Below, piece after piece: positions 41,078 through 49,871 of a DNA stretch of 64,000 nucleotides. The notes beneath the pieces are model-generated. The model worked only from the letters and a program-made list of their open reading frames with translations, ran no database searches and was not told the DNA's origin. The translations under genes were made by a program, and so were the position numbers. The stretch comes from CAXXOK01 sp001604115 (GTDB taxonomy: Bacteria > Bacillota > Clostridia > Christensenellales > Aristaeellaceae): assembly GCA_034928535.1 (NCBI GenBank), contig JAYFOV010000016.1, positions 1 to 64,000 of the forward strand. Direction: 5' to 3'. The stretch's first letter is position 1; each line of letters starts with the position of its first letter.

Positions 41078-42598
41078 ATGAACGAAGCGACACGGCTACC
41101 TGATGATGCCATGCTTTCTGTACGCGGCATCACCAAGGCATTCGGCTCCAACTCGGTGCTCAAGGGCGTTGATATGGACATCACCCGTGGCTCGGTGGTG
41201 GCACTGATCGGGGGCAACGGCGCCGGCAAAAGTACTTTGATGAAGATCATCATGGGCATTTACCAGCCAGATGACGGGGAAATCTATCTGGCGGGCAAGA
41301 TCGCCAAGCTTGGCAAACCGGCGGCATCGCTGGCAGCCGGCATTTATTTGGTACCCCAGGAGCCGATGCTCTTTCCCAACATGACGGTGGAAGAGAACGT
41401 GCTCATGGGCTTCAAGGAAAAGACGCAAGGCCTGCGCAAGCGCCTGGCGGAGTTGCTGAACCACCTGGGCTGGAAGATGGACCTGAGCCGCCGCGCGGCT
41501 ACGCTGTCCATTGCGGAGCAGCAGCTGGTAGAACTGCTGCGCGGCCTGATGCGCGACGCGCGGCTCCTGATCCTGGACGAGCCTACCAGCTCGCTCACCT
41601 TTAATGAGGTGGAGAGCCTTTTCAAGATCGTCACGGATTTGAAGGCCAAGGGCATCAGCATCATTTACATTACCCACCGCCTGACGGAGGTGTTCCAGAT
41701 TGCCGATCAGGTGCTGATCATGCGGGATGGCGTGATCACGCTCAACGGCGATGTTTCCGGCTTTACGCGGGAAATGCTGGTGGCCGGGCTGCTGCCGCCC
41801 AACGCGGAGGTGCATCAAGGCGGCGTCGCCTGCACCGTGGAGGATTATACCGGACTCACGCCCACCCTGGTGATTGACCGGCTGACGGGCTATGGTTTTC
41901 AGGATGTGAGCCTGAAGGTATACCCCGGAGAGATTTTAGGGCTCGCCGGCGTAGTGGGCGCAGGCCGCACGGAGCTTGCAACGACCGTATTTGGCCGCGA
42001 TGTGGTCAAAGGCGGCAAGGTCTATATCGAAGGGCAGGATGTGACAGGCTTCAGCACCCGGGCAATGCTGGATGCGGGGCTGAACTACGTGGCGGAGGAT
42101 CGATTCCTGAATGGCATCTTCCGCTTGAGCGACGTGGCGGCCAATACCACCGCCGCCAACCTGAGCCGCATGAGCCGATGCTTTGTGAACTTCAAGGAGG
42201 AGCGCAGGGTCACGGAAAAATATGTGCAGGCCTTCCGCACCAAGGTCACAGGGCAGGATCAGCCCATCGGGTCGCTCTCGGGCGGCAACCAGCAAAAGGT
42301 GATCATCGCGCGCTCGCTCTCCACTAACCCCAAGGTGCTCATTTTGGATGAGCCGACCCGCGGCATTGACGCGGCGGCACGCGGCGATGTATACCGCATC
42401 ATTGAGCAGCTCAAGGAGCAAGGGCTGGCGATCCTGCTCATCTCCTCGGACATGGAGGAGATCGTGGAGCTGAGCGACCGTGCCGTGACCATGTACTGCG
42501 GACATATTAACCAGGAATTTGCCAAGTGCGACATCACACAGGATAACCTGATGGCTGCTGCATTTGGTGTGACGGAAGGGAGTGCGACCGGTGCTTAA
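41078..42598 (+). CDS. lsrA: AI-2 ABC importer, double ATP-binding subunit
   Basis: 506 residues with two ABC domains. First: Walker A GGNGAGKST, Walker B LILDEPTSSL, switch His in YITHRLTEV. Here the first signature reads LSIAEQQLV rather than LSGGQ, as is common in this subfamily. Second: GVVGAGRTE, LSGGNQQKV and LILDEPTRGID. It energises the LsrC-LsrD channel for AI-2 uptake. Start ATG 41078 gives an N-terminus matching the family; the ribosome site is only GGGGGT. Assignment as LsrA rests on gene order (A-C-D-B-F) and on LsrB, LsrF, LsrK and LsrR beside it. Confidence 0.92.
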   Translation: MNEATRLPDDAMLSVRGITKAFGSNSVLKGVDMDITRGSVVALIGGNGAGKSTLMKIIMGIYQPDDGEIYLAGKIAKLGKPAASLAAGIYLVPQEPMLFPNMTVEENVLMGFKEKTQGLRKRLAELLNHLGWKMDLSRRAATLSIAEQQLVELLRGLMRDARLLILDEPTSSLTFNEVESLFKIVTDLKAKGISIIYITHRLTEVFQIADQVLIMRDGVITLNGDVSGFTREMLVAGLLPPNAEVHQGGVACTVEDYTGLTPTLVIDRLTGYGFQDVSLKVYPGEILGLAGVVGAGRTELATTVFGRDVVKGGKVYIEGQDVTGFSTRAMLDAGLNYVAEDRFLNGIFRLSDVAANTTAANLSRMSRCFVNFKEERRVTEKYVQAFRTKVTGQDQPIGSLSGGNQQKVIIARSLSTNPKVLILDEPTRGIDAAARGDVYRIIEQLKEQGLAILLISSDMEEIVELSDRAVTMYCGHINQEFAKCDITQDNLMAAAFGVTEGSATGA

Positions 42599-43610
42599 GA
42601 AGCTGCTGCATTCCCGGGAAATTACCGCGTTTGCGTTTATCTTGTTCATGTTTCTGGGTGTGGGTGCCATCAATCCCGCATTCCTCTCGCCGGGGAACAT
42701 CTGGCTGTGCTTTAACAGCAGCGTGGTGTATACGGTGGTGGCGATCGGCATTGCGCTGGTCATCATCACAGGGGAGATCGACGTTTCGGTTGGCGCCACG
42801 CTGGGCATGACGGCCACCATCTGCGGTACGATGATCCGCGACGGACAGCCGTGGGAGGCTGCCATCCTGACCGCGCTGCTGGTGGGCTTGCTCATTGGTG
42901 TGGTGAACGGATTTGGCGTAACGGTGCTCAAAATTCCTTCCATTATTATGACGCTGGGCATCAACGGCATCGTGCGTGGTCTGATTTACGTCTACACAGA
43001 CGGCAAATGGGTGGAGAACATTTCTTTCGACTTTAAAAACCTCTCCCAAGGCCGGTTGTTTGGCGCCATCACTTGGTTTTACCTGGGCGCGCTGCTGCTG
43101 ATGGTGGCGGTGCACCTGGTGCTCACCCGCACCAAACATGGCAAGTATTTGGCCGCTGTGGGCGATAATATTGGCGGTGCGACGCTGCTGGGCATCCCGG
43201 TGGATTCCACCAAGTTCATGGCCTTTGTGCTTTGCGGCCTGCTGGCTGCGGCTGGCGGCGTGCTGTATGTGAGTCGTGTGGGCTTTGTGACGCCCATTGC
43301 CGGCAACGGCTATGAAATGAAGGTCATTGCGGCCTGCGTGCTGGGAGGCATCAGCCTTTCGGGCGGCGTAGGCTCCGTGATCGGCGCAGGCGTCGGCGCG
43401 GCCATCATGGCCTCCATCAGCCGGGTGCTCGTGTTTGTGGGCCTGTCCTCGGATTATGATAATACCATCACCGGCATCCTGCTGATCATCATCGTAGTGT
43501 CCGATGCACTCATCCGCAGGCGCGCGGTGGAAAAAGCGCGGCGTGAACGGCTGGCGGCAAAAACGCTGCACGCCGTCGCCAGTGAGAAGGGGGCAACGGT
43601 CGATGCGTAA
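42591..43610 (+). CDS. lsrC: AI-2 ABC importer permease LsrC
   Basis: 339 residues, about nine to ten transmembrane helices, with the RbsC-family ITGEIDVSVGATLGMTA and GGISLSGGVGS signatures. GTG 42591 is chosen: AAGGGAG lies eight bases upstream, while GTG 42582 overlaps that site. It overlaps lsrA by 8 bases and lsrD by 8 bases, so the three are translationally coupled. Confidence 0.9.
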   Translation: MLKKLLHSREITAFAFILFMFLGVGAINPAFLSPGNIWLCFNSSVVYTVVAIGIALVIITGEIDVSVGATLGMTATICGTMIRDGQPWEAAILTALLVGLLIGVVNGFGVTVLKIPSIIMTLGINGIVRGLIYVYTDGKWVENISFDFKNLSQGRLFGAITWFYLGALLLMVAVHLVLTRTKHGKYLAAVGDNIGGATLLGIPVDSTKFMAFVLCGLLAAAGGVLYVSRVGFVTPIAGNGYEMKVIAACVLGGISLSGGVGSVIGAGVGAAIMASISRVLVFVGLSSDYDNTITGILLIIIVVSDALIRRRAVEKARRERLAAKTLHAVASEKGATVDA

Positions 43611-44622
43611 GGGAAAGAAGCTGCTCCTCCGCTGGGAAAGCCTGCTTGTGCTGGTGATTGTGCTGGAGTTCCTGATATTTGGCACGCTCAGCCCGAAGTT
43701 TTTGAACCTCAAGCGTCTGTTCAGCGGCTTGAACCAATTTATTCCGGTATGCATCATCTCCTTGTTTGTGACGTATGTCATGATCACCGGGGGCATCGAT
43801 ATCCAGGCGGGCAGCATCGTGGGGCTCACGAGCATCATGGTGGGTGTGCTGTGGAATGACGCTGGGCTCAACATTTTTGTGGCATGCATCGTGGCGTTGG
43901 TCGCCGGGGCATTGTGCGGTACGCTGAGCGGGTTTTTCGTCGCCTACACAGGGGTGCAGCCCATGGTGGTCACGCTGGGCGGATCCTTCCTGTATTCCGG
44001 ACTTGCGCTGGCGGTGACCAACCTGAGCGCCAAGGAAGCCTATCAGGGCATCAGTGATTTTCCGGAGGCTTTCCGCGCCCTGAGCCGTACGGAGCTCTTT
44101 GGCGCAGTACCCATGCAGTTTGTCATCTTTCTTGCACTGGTGGTGGTCAGCTATGTTGTGCTGCACCGCACGAACTATGGACGCAAGATTTTCCTGTGCG
44201 GCGTGAATCCCAACGCGGCGGAGTTCTGCGGCATCAACACCCGGGCCGTCATCATGAGCACCTACACGCTGTCCGGCCTGAGCGCCTCGGTGGCGGGTAT
44301 CCTGCTCACGGCGTACCTGGGCACAGCCAAGGCCGATATGGGCGCGGGCTATACCTTGCCCATCGTGACGGCAGTGGTGCTCGGCGGCACAAGCAACCTG
44401 GGCGGCAGCGGCGGTGTGATCGGCTCCGCGCTGGCGGCGCTGGCAGTAGGCCTGCTGCGCATCGGGCTGAGCCTGAACGGCCTTTCGACCCAGTATCTGG
44501 ACATTCCCGTGGGCATTTTGCTGGTGGTGACGGTGTCCTTCCGGTTTGCGGGCACCAACCCCAAGCTGCGCAAACTCTTCGGCCGCAGGAAGCGGCAGAC
44601 GGTCATCAGCAAAGCTGGCTGA
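43603..44622 (+). CDS. lsrD: AI-2 ABC importer permease LsrD
   Basis: 339 residues, a second RbsC-type permease, about nine transmembrane helices, with MITGGIDIQAGSIVGLTSIM and GGTSNLGGSGG. A pair of different permeases (C and D) rather than one homodimeric permease is what the Lsr system has and the RbsC-type importer at 21042 does not. AAGGGGG ribosome site nine bases before ATG 43603; overlaps lsrC by 8 bases. Confidence 0.9.
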   Translation: MRKGKKLLLRWESLLVLVIVLEFLIFGTLSPKFLNLKRLFSGLNQFIPVCIISLFVTYVMITGGIDIQAGSIVGLTSIMVGVLWNDAGLNIFVACIVALVAGALCGTLSGFFVAYTGVQPMVVTLGGSFLYSGLALAVTNLSAKEAYQGISDFPEAFRALSRTELFGAVPMQFVIFLALVVVSYVVLHRTNYGRKIFLCGVNPNAAEFCGINTRAVIMSTYTLSGLSASVAGILLTAYLGTAKADMGAGYTLPIVTAVVLGGTSNLGGSGGVIGSALAALAVGLLRIGLSLNGLSTQYLDIPVGILLVVTVSFRFAGTNPKLRKLFGRRKRQTVISKAG

Positions 44623-44644
44623 GCGCCGTCCCTGACCCTGATTC

Positions 44645-44667
44645 CTTGCGCGTAGCAAGCGCGTAAG
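44645..44667 (+). other. Intercistronic hairpin before lsrB
   Basis: CTTGCGCG / CGCGTAAG, eight pairs with one G-U, 7-base loop, in the 74-base gap between lsrD and lsrB. Same position and similar core as the hairpin before the other binding-protein gene at 22060. Confidence 0.45.
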
Positions 44668-44696
44668 AAATAATACTATTTTGGGAGGGTATCACA

Positions 44697-45758
44697 ATGA
44701 AAAGGTTCTCCAAGATCCTGGCTACTGTGCTGGCACTCGTGCTTTGCCTGGCCATGGTGACCGTGGCCTCTGCGGAAGGCATCAACGTCGTGTTCATCCC
44801 CAAGCTGTCGGGCAATGCGTTCTTTGAATCCGCCAACGTTGGCGCTCAGGATTTCGCGGCTGCCAATGGCTTCACCGTAACGTATGACGGCAACCCCGAG
44901 GCCTCTGCGGCCAACCAGGTCGCCATCATCCAGAACGCCATCACCAGCGGCGCGGATGCGATCTGCATCTCCACCGTGGATGCTGCCGGCGTGAATGACG
45001 CCCTCAAGGAAGCCGCCGAGGCTGGCCTGGTCGTCACCACCTGGGACAGCGATGCGTTCCCGGACAGCCGTGCCATCATGGTTAGCCAGGGCACGCCTGA
45101 GCAGCTGGGCCAGATGCTGGTGGATATGCTGGCGGAAAGCCTGACCGAGCGCGGCAAGGACATCACCAAGGATCCCATCAAGTACGTGTGGCACTACAGC
45201 CAGGCGACCGTGACCGACCAGAACAGCTGGCACGTGGCCGGCGAAGCGTACATTGCTGAGAAGTACCCCAACTGGGTCAACGTGTTCCCGGACAACTACT
45301 ATTCCGAGCAGGATGCCGAGAAGGCCATCACGGTTGGCGAGTCCATCCTGACCAGCTATCCGGACATCGACGGCATCATCTGCAACGACTCCACCGCGCT
45401 GCCCGGCCAGGCACAGGCCGCCCAGAACCTCGGTCTGGACGCGACCAAGGTGTCCATCGTCGGCTTCGCCGCTCCCAACAGCATGAAGGACTATTGCCGC
45501 GCTGGCATCCTGACCCGCTGGGGCCTGTGGGATTGCAAGATCCAGGGCGCACTGGGCTGCTACATGGCTTACCTGCTGGCCAATGGCCAGGAAATCAAAG
45601 TGGGCGACTCCATCGACGTGCCTGGCATCGGCACTGTGACGGTTGAGCCCAACACCGTGTTGGATCCGGCTGCCTACACCTCTGAGACCAGTGGCGTTGT
45701 GCTGCTGCCGGAGCGCGTAGTGTTCACCGCTGAGAACATGGACAACTACGATTTCTAA
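44697..45758 (+). CDS. lsrB: AI-2-binding protein LsrB
   Basis: 353 residues. Signal peptide about 1-26 ending ASA-E, SPase I type with no lipobox. Mature protein follows LsrB closely: FIPKLSGNAFF (Lys ligand), TTWDSDAFPDS (Asp ligand), TVTDQNSW (Asp-Gln ligands), STALPGQAQAA (Pro ligand kept; the Ala of the enterobacterial PAA is Gln here) and the C-terminal GVVLLPERVVF...YDF. Five of the six known AI-2 contact positions are thus conserved by my alignment. GGGAGGG ribosome site. It is followed by a strong hairpin that could set a high lsrB to lsrF ratio. Confidence 0.92.
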   Translation: MKRFSKILATVLALVLCLAMVTVASAEGINVVFIPKLSGNAFFESANVGAQDFAAANGFTVTYDGNPEASAANQVAIIQNAITSGADAICISTVDAAGVNDALKEAAEAGLVVTTWDSDAFPDSRAIMVSQGTPEQLGQMLVDMLAESLTERGKDITKDPIKYVWHYSQATVTDQNSWHVAGEAYIAEKYPNWVNVFPDNYYSEQDAEKAITVGESILTSYPDIDGIICNDSTALPGQAQAAQNLGLDATKVSIVGFAAPNSMKDYCRAGILTRWGLWDCKIQGALGCYMAYLLANGQEIKVGDSIDVPGIGTVTVEPNTVLDPAAYTSETSGVVLLPERVVFTAENMDNYDF

Positions 45759-45775
45759 ACCGACACTCCTTAACC

Positions 45776-45807
45776 GAGGGAGCCGCGTGCCAGAACGCGG
45801 CTCCCTC
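45776..45807 (+). terminator. Hairpin between lsrB and lsrF, possible attenuator
   Basis: GAGGGAGCCGCGT / ACGCGGCTCCCTC, perfect 13-bp stem, 6-base loop, no T-run. It probably lowers read-through or protects the upstream mRNA rather than ending all transcripts. Confidence 0.5.
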
Positions 45808-45890
45808 CCATGGCCGTGCCGAGCGGACACCCCGACGGGGCGGCCACCAGTCATCCTGAACCCCGGACCATACCAAGGAGGTAGATGTAT

Positions 45891-46769
45891 ATGGCAGATA
45901 AAGACGGGCTCAAAGTAGCAAAGGATTATCACGTCGAAGAGGCTTTTGCCAATCAGGGCGGCTTCTATGTCAAGGGCGCTAACAGCCTTGATTGGGGCAT
46001 GAAAAAGCACCTTTCCAATATTTTCGACCCCAAGAGCGGCAATACGGTCATGTTCGCCTTTGATCATGGCTACTTCATGGGTTCCACGGCAGGGCTGGAG
46101 CGGTTGGATCTGGTGATTCCCAAGCTCCTGCCGCAGGTGGATTGCCTGATGGGCACGCGTGGCGCCATCCGCGCCTGCGTGGCGCCGGACAATCGCAAGG
46201 CTATCGCCCTGCGCGTGTCCAGCGGCTCCAGCATGCTCAACGAGGATCTGAGCCATGAGGTGGTTGCGGTGGATATCGAGGACTCCATCCGCATGAACGC
46301 CGATTGCATGGCCGTGCAGACCTTTATCGGTGCGGACGGACAATTGTCCAGCATTGATAACGTGAGCCGCGTGATCAACGCCGGGTTCCGTTACTCCATC
46401 CCCACGCTGGGCGTGGTGGCCGTGGGCAAGGACATGGAGCGTACCGACCGCTTTTTCAAGCTGGCCACCCGCATCGTGGCGGAAATGGGCGTGCAGATCG
46501 TAAAAACTTACTACTGCGATAATTTTGAGGAAGTCGTTGCCGCCTGCCCGGTGCCCATTGTGGTTGCCGGCGGCAAAAAGCTGCCTGAGGATGAGGCGCT
46601 GACCCTCGCGTACCGCTCCATGCAGGGCGGCGCGCGTGGCTTGGACATGGGCCGCAACATTTTCCAGAGCGAGCACAGCGTGGAAATGGCCATGGCCATC
46701 CGCAAAATCGTGCACGAAGGGTTTACCGATAAGGAAGCCTGGCAGTTCTTCCAGGACGCGACACACTGA
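45891..46769 (+). CDS. lsrF: LsrF, 3-hydroxy-2,4-pentanedione 5-phosphate thiolase
   Basis: 292 residues, class I aldolase-like barrel. Transfers an acetyl group from the isomerised phospho-AI-2 to CoA, giving DHAP and acetyl-CoA. Clear LsrF features: SLDWGMKKHLSNIFDPKSG, VMFAFDHGYFMGSTAGLERLD, GVGKDMER-like AVGKDMER, IVKTYYCDNF with the Schiff-base Lys, PVPIVVAGGKKLPE and MGRNIFQS. Start ATG 45891 has AAGGAGG nine bases upstream; ATG 45885 is only three bases away. Last plus-strand lsr gene; no lsrG follows. Confidence 0.94.
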   Translation: MADKDGLKVAKDYHVEEAFANQGGFYVKGANSLDWGMKKHLSNIFDPKSGNTVMFAFDHGYFMGSTAGLERLDLVIPKLLPQVDCLMGTRGAIRACVAPDNRKAIALRVSSGSSMLNEDLSHEVVAVDIEDSIRMNADCMAVQTFIGADGQLSSIDNVSRVINAGFRYSIPTLGVVAVGKDMERTDRFFKLATRIVAEMGVQIVKTYYCDNFEEVVAACPVPIVVAGGKKLPEDEALTLAYRSMQGGARGLDMGRNIFQSEHSVEMAMAIRKIVHEGFTDKEAWQFFQDATH

Positions 46770-46814
46770 GCACTGGGCAACCAATGCCTGACCGATCCCC
46801 TCCCCCCTATGAAA

Positions 46815-46852
46815 CCAAAGGCCATGTTTTTGCAAGAGAACATGGCCTTTGG
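46815..46852 (+). terminator. Terminator of the lsr operon
   Basis: CCAAAGGCCATGTT / AACATGGCCTTTGG, 14-bp perfect stem with a 10-base loop. Confidence 0.75.
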
Positions 46853-46862
46853 CAAACGTAAA

Positions 46863-46892
46863 CACGCCCCGCCGATGCTTCGGCGGGGCGTG
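46863..46892 (-). terminator. Terminator of the der unit
   Basis: CACGCCCCGCCGA / TCGGCGGGGCGTG, 13-bp perfect stem, 4-base loop, downstream of the der stop and adjacent to the lsr terminator. Confidence 0.7.
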
Positions 46893-46929
46893 TGAGGGCT
46901 ATTTGGCTGTGCAAGGCAGCAACCCTGCG

Positions 46930-48273
46930 TCAGGAGCGGATATCTTCCTTTTGCTTCTCCCGCAGGATAAAGCGCAACGGCGTACCTGCAAACTGGAAAC
47001 TCTTGCGGAAGTGGTTTTCCAGATACCGCTCATAGGCGAAGTGCATCAGCTCATGATCATTCACAAAAAAGATGAACGTTGGCGGGCACACGGCCTGCTG
47101 GGTTGCATAATAGATCTTGAGCTTCCGGCCGCCTTGCATGGGCGGTTGCAGGCTGGCCTGCGCATCGGCCAAGGCTTCATTGAGCACACCTGTGGGGATG
47201 CGGCGGCGGTAGTTTTCAAACACTTCCTTGGCCTTAGCCAACACCGTGTGCACACGCTGCCCTGTCAGGGCGGAGAGGAACAGCACAGGCGTGTAACTCA
47301 TAAACTTGAGGTCGCTGATGATCTGCTTGCGCATATCTTCCATCGTGTTGGTATTTTTTTCGATCATATCCCATTTGTTCACCACCACGATCACGGCTTT
47401 GCCGGCATCCAGGATCAGCCCGGCGATCTTGGTATCCTGCTCCGTCACGCCCTCCTGCGCATCCACCAGCAGCAGCGCCACATCGCAGCGCTCAATGGCG
47501 GCAATGGAACGCAGCACGCTGTATTTTTCCAGACTTTCGTCCTCTACCGCCTTTTTTTTGCGCATGCCGGCCGTATCAATGATGTTGTAATGGGTGCCGT
47601 CCGCGTCCACAAAAGGGGAATCGATCGCGTCCCGCGTGGTGCCGGGGATATCGCTGACCATTGTGCGCTCCTGCGATAGGATGCGGTTGCACAGCGAGCT
47701 CTTGCCCACGTTTGGCCTGCCCACCAGCGCCAGCTGGATCACATGCTCGTCATCCTCCTGCTCATCCGCATCGGGCGGGGGCAGCAGCTCCACGATCTGC
47801 TGGAGCAGATCACCCAGCCCCAGCATGTTGGTGCTGGAAATGGCGATGGGGTCGCCAATGCCCAGGTTGTAATACTCATAGAGGTTATCCTCCAGCCCCC
47901 GGTGATCCATTTTATTGACGACCAGCAGGAGGGGCTTGTGCGTCTTGCGCAGGTATGCGGCCACCTCCGAGTCCTCGGTGGTCAAGCCGGTGCGCCCATC
48001 GCAAAAAAAGCAGATCACATCCGCGGTGTCCATGGCAATCTGTGCCTGGTGGCGCATCTGGGACAAGAGCACATCATCGCTGCGCATATCGATGCCGCCG
48101 GTATCAATGAGGGTGAAGCGCCTGCCGCTCCACTCCACATCCGCATAGACCCGGTCGCGGGTTACGCCGGGCGTATCCTCCACGATGGAGATGCGCCGGC
48201 CTGCGATGCGGTTGAAGAAAGTTGATTTGCCCACATTGGGGCGGCCTACGATGGCCACAAGCGGTTTTGCCAT
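46930..48273 (-). CDS. der: Ribosome-associated GTPase Der (EngA)
   Basis: 447 residues. Essential 50S assembly GTPase with two tandem G domains and a C-terminal KH-like domain. Domain 1: GRPNVGKST, DTPGVTRD, DTGG, NKMD. Domain 2 (from about 180): GRPNVGKSS, DIPGTTRD, DTAGM, NKWD. KH region from about 355. GGAGT ribosome site ten bases before the ATG. It lies 35 bases downstream of the DUF512 gene, a pairing common in Firmicutes. Confidence 0.97.
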   Translation of the reverse strand: MAKPLVAIVGRPNVGKSTFFNRIAGRRISIVEDTPGVTRDRVYADVEWSGRRFTLIDTGGIDMRSDDVLLSQMRHQAQIAMDTADVICFFCDGRTGLTTEDSEVAAYLRKTHKPLLLVVNKMDHRGLEDNLYEYYNLGIGDPIAISSTNMLGLGDLLQQIVELLPPPDADEQEDDEHVIQLALVGRPNVGKSSLCNRILSQERTMVSDIPGTTRDAIDSPFVDADGTHYNIIDTAGMRKKKAVEDESLEKYSVLRSIAAIERCDVALLLVDAQEGVTEQDTKIAGLILDAGKAVIVVVNKWDMIEKNTNTMEDMRKQIISDLKFMSYTPVLFLSALTGQRVHTVLAKAKEVFENYRRRIPTGVLNEALADAQASLQPPMQGGRKLKIYYATQQAVCPPTFIFFVNDHELMHFAYERYLENHFRKSFQFAGTPLRFILREKQKEDIRS

Positions 48274-48308
48274 GATTTCATTACTCCTTACTGTACGGTC
48301 GGGGGGCT

Positions 48309-49631
48309 TTAACGCCCATGGATCGCCTCGTAGAGATCATACCCGTCATCCACGATGCGCACGGGCACGGGCAAGCGGCTTTCAAATTCGGACAAGGTCA
48401 TATCATCCAAGAACATATCACGCTCATGGCGCAGCATGTTGCAGCTGATGAGCAAGGCATCCGCGCCATCCAGCGCATCCTGCGGGATCTGTGCCAGCGT
48501 ATCGCCCCCGGTCAGCAACCCTGTGACGGTAATGGTTTCCCCAAAGAAATGGTTGAGGATCGTCACCACGCGCACCTGCGTGCCGTCAGGCGCAAAGCGC
48601 TGGGTCAGCCGCACCATGTGCGGCGTGGCGCTGGTGCCGGAGATGATCACAAACTTACGCGCTGGGGATTTGGATCTGCGCGGCTCGTCCGCGGCCAAAT
48701 CGTCCGCTTCAGCCTGACGCATCCCTTCTTCCAGCTGGGCAATGAGCCCCACGCCGTTCTCGATCTGCGGAAAATCCTCATACCAGGCATACGGCGGAAT
48801 GGGCTCGCCGGCCAGGCAGTAAAACTCATCGCTGGGGAACACAAAACTGGTGCCAAGCGATGCCCTGCACGCTGCCTGGAACGGCGCCACCATATCCAGC
48901 AAAGCCTTGGCCCCCGCCTGGTCGAACAGGGTGAGCGGCGCAAGCTTGGCACGGAAACGGGTGAGCCCTACCGGCACCACGGCGGTCGAAATGGCCGCCG
49001 GAGCAAGAGAACGCAAATCTTCCAGAGTACGCATGAGCTGCTCACCATCGTTGAGGCCGGGGCAGCACACGATCTGGCAGTGGAAGCGGATACCGGCTTC
49101 CTTGAGCCTTGTGAGGCGCTCCATGATGTGCCCCGCAAAGCGGTTGTTCATCATGCGGCAGCGTAATTCCGGATCCGTGGTGTGCACGCTCACATACAGC
49201 GGGCTGGCACGCCGCTCGATGATCCGGTCAAACTCCGCCTCGCTCACATTGGTCAGGGTCACGAAATTGCCCATCATGAGGGAAAAACGCCAGTCATCGT
49301 CCTTCACGTTCAGGGTTGGGCGCGCGCCGGGGCGCATTTGGTCAATGAAGCAGAATACGCATTGATTGTGACAGGTGCGCGGCGTGAGCACCATGCTATC
49401 CCCAAACTTCAAACCCAACGGCTCCCAGTCCGCCTTGCGGACGGTTATCGTCTCCTCCTGGCCATCGGCACGCAGCAGCGTCAGCGTCAGGCTTGGGTGG
49501 GTGCTGAAGGCCTGATAATCGATCTCATCGATCACGGGCCGGCCGTTCATGGCCAGCAGCGCATCCCCAACGGCGATGCCATGCGCCTGGGCGACTGAAC
49601 CGCGCTCTACCCCGGTGATGATGTGTTTCAT
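48309..49631 (-). CDS. DUF512 radical-SAM protein with PDZ-like N-terminus
   Basis: 440 residues. PDZ-like segment (1-75, GVERGSVAQAHGIAVGDALL), then an iron-sulphur/SAM motif CHNQCVFCFIDQM (CxxxCxxC) near residue 95, a radical-SAM barrel, and the C-terminal DUF512 region. The family is widespread next to der in Firmicutes; its reaction is not known. GGAGGA seven bases before ATG 49631. The longer frame would run through the promoter at 49675-49703. Cotranscribed with der. Confidence 0.9.
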   Translation of the reverse strand: MKHIITGVERGSVAQAHGIAVGDALLAMNGRPVIDEIDYQAFSTHPSLTLTLLRADGQEETITVRKADWEPLGLKFGDSMVLTPRTCHNQCVFCFIDQMRPGARPTLNVKDDDWRFSLMMGNFVTLTNVSEAEFDRIIERRASPLYVSVHTTDPELRCRMMNNRFAGHIMERLTRLKEAGIRFHCQIVCCPGLNDGEQLMRTLEDLRSLAPAAISTAVVPVGLTRFRAKLAPLTLFDQAGAKALLDMVAPFQAACRASLGTSFVFPSDEFYCLAGEPIPPYAWYEDFPQIENGVGLIAQLEEGMRQAEADDLAADEPRRSKSPARKFVIISGTSATPHMVRLTQRFAPDGTQVRVVTILNHFFGETITVTGLLTGGDTLAQIPQDALDGADALLISCNMLRHERDMFLDDMTLSEFESRLPVPVRIVDDGYDLYEAIHGR

Positions 49632-49674
49632 CCGTCTATCCTCCATTGGTGTCCCGTCTGTTGGCGTACCCTTT

Positions 49675-49703
49675 ATTATCCTTTGTTTTGCATGGAAAGT
49701 CAA
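49675..49703 (-). promoter_or_regulatory. Promoter of DUF512-der
   Basis: Minus strand: TTGACT (49703-49698), 17-bp spacer, GATAAT (49680-49675). Confidence 0.75.
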
Positions 49704-49817
49704 GCGCCCGCGGGCGCGGCGCAAAGGCTCGCATTCCCGGGGGTGTAAACAGCGTCCGGTATGCCTGTGCGGAAGGTAACAAAATCTCGCACACCCTGTA
49801 CGTTGCTTGACCCTCTG

Positions 49818-49826
49818 TGCTATAAT
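49818..49826 (+). promoter_or_regulatory. Extended -10 promoter of the maf-mre operon
   Basis: TGCTATAAT with a perfect -10 and TG extension; no good -35 at normal spacing. Divergent from the DUF512-der promoter. Confidence 0.6.
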
Positions 49827-49871
49827 AATTTGTCATGGAAAGCCATGCAGGAAAGGGGGCAGGTTCTCGCT

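Noticed and set aside
42534..43889. 451-residue minus-strand frame over lsrC/lsrD
   Set aside because: Low-complexity His/Gln/Arg-rich shadow of two permeases.
44676..46865. 729-residue minus-strand open frame over lsrB and lsrF
   Set aside because: Mirror of two well-matched genes; no domain and an odd composition.
45759..46929. An lsrG gene after lsrF
   Set aside because: Only terminators and the end of der follow; no small frame with LsrG-like sequence was found in either direction.
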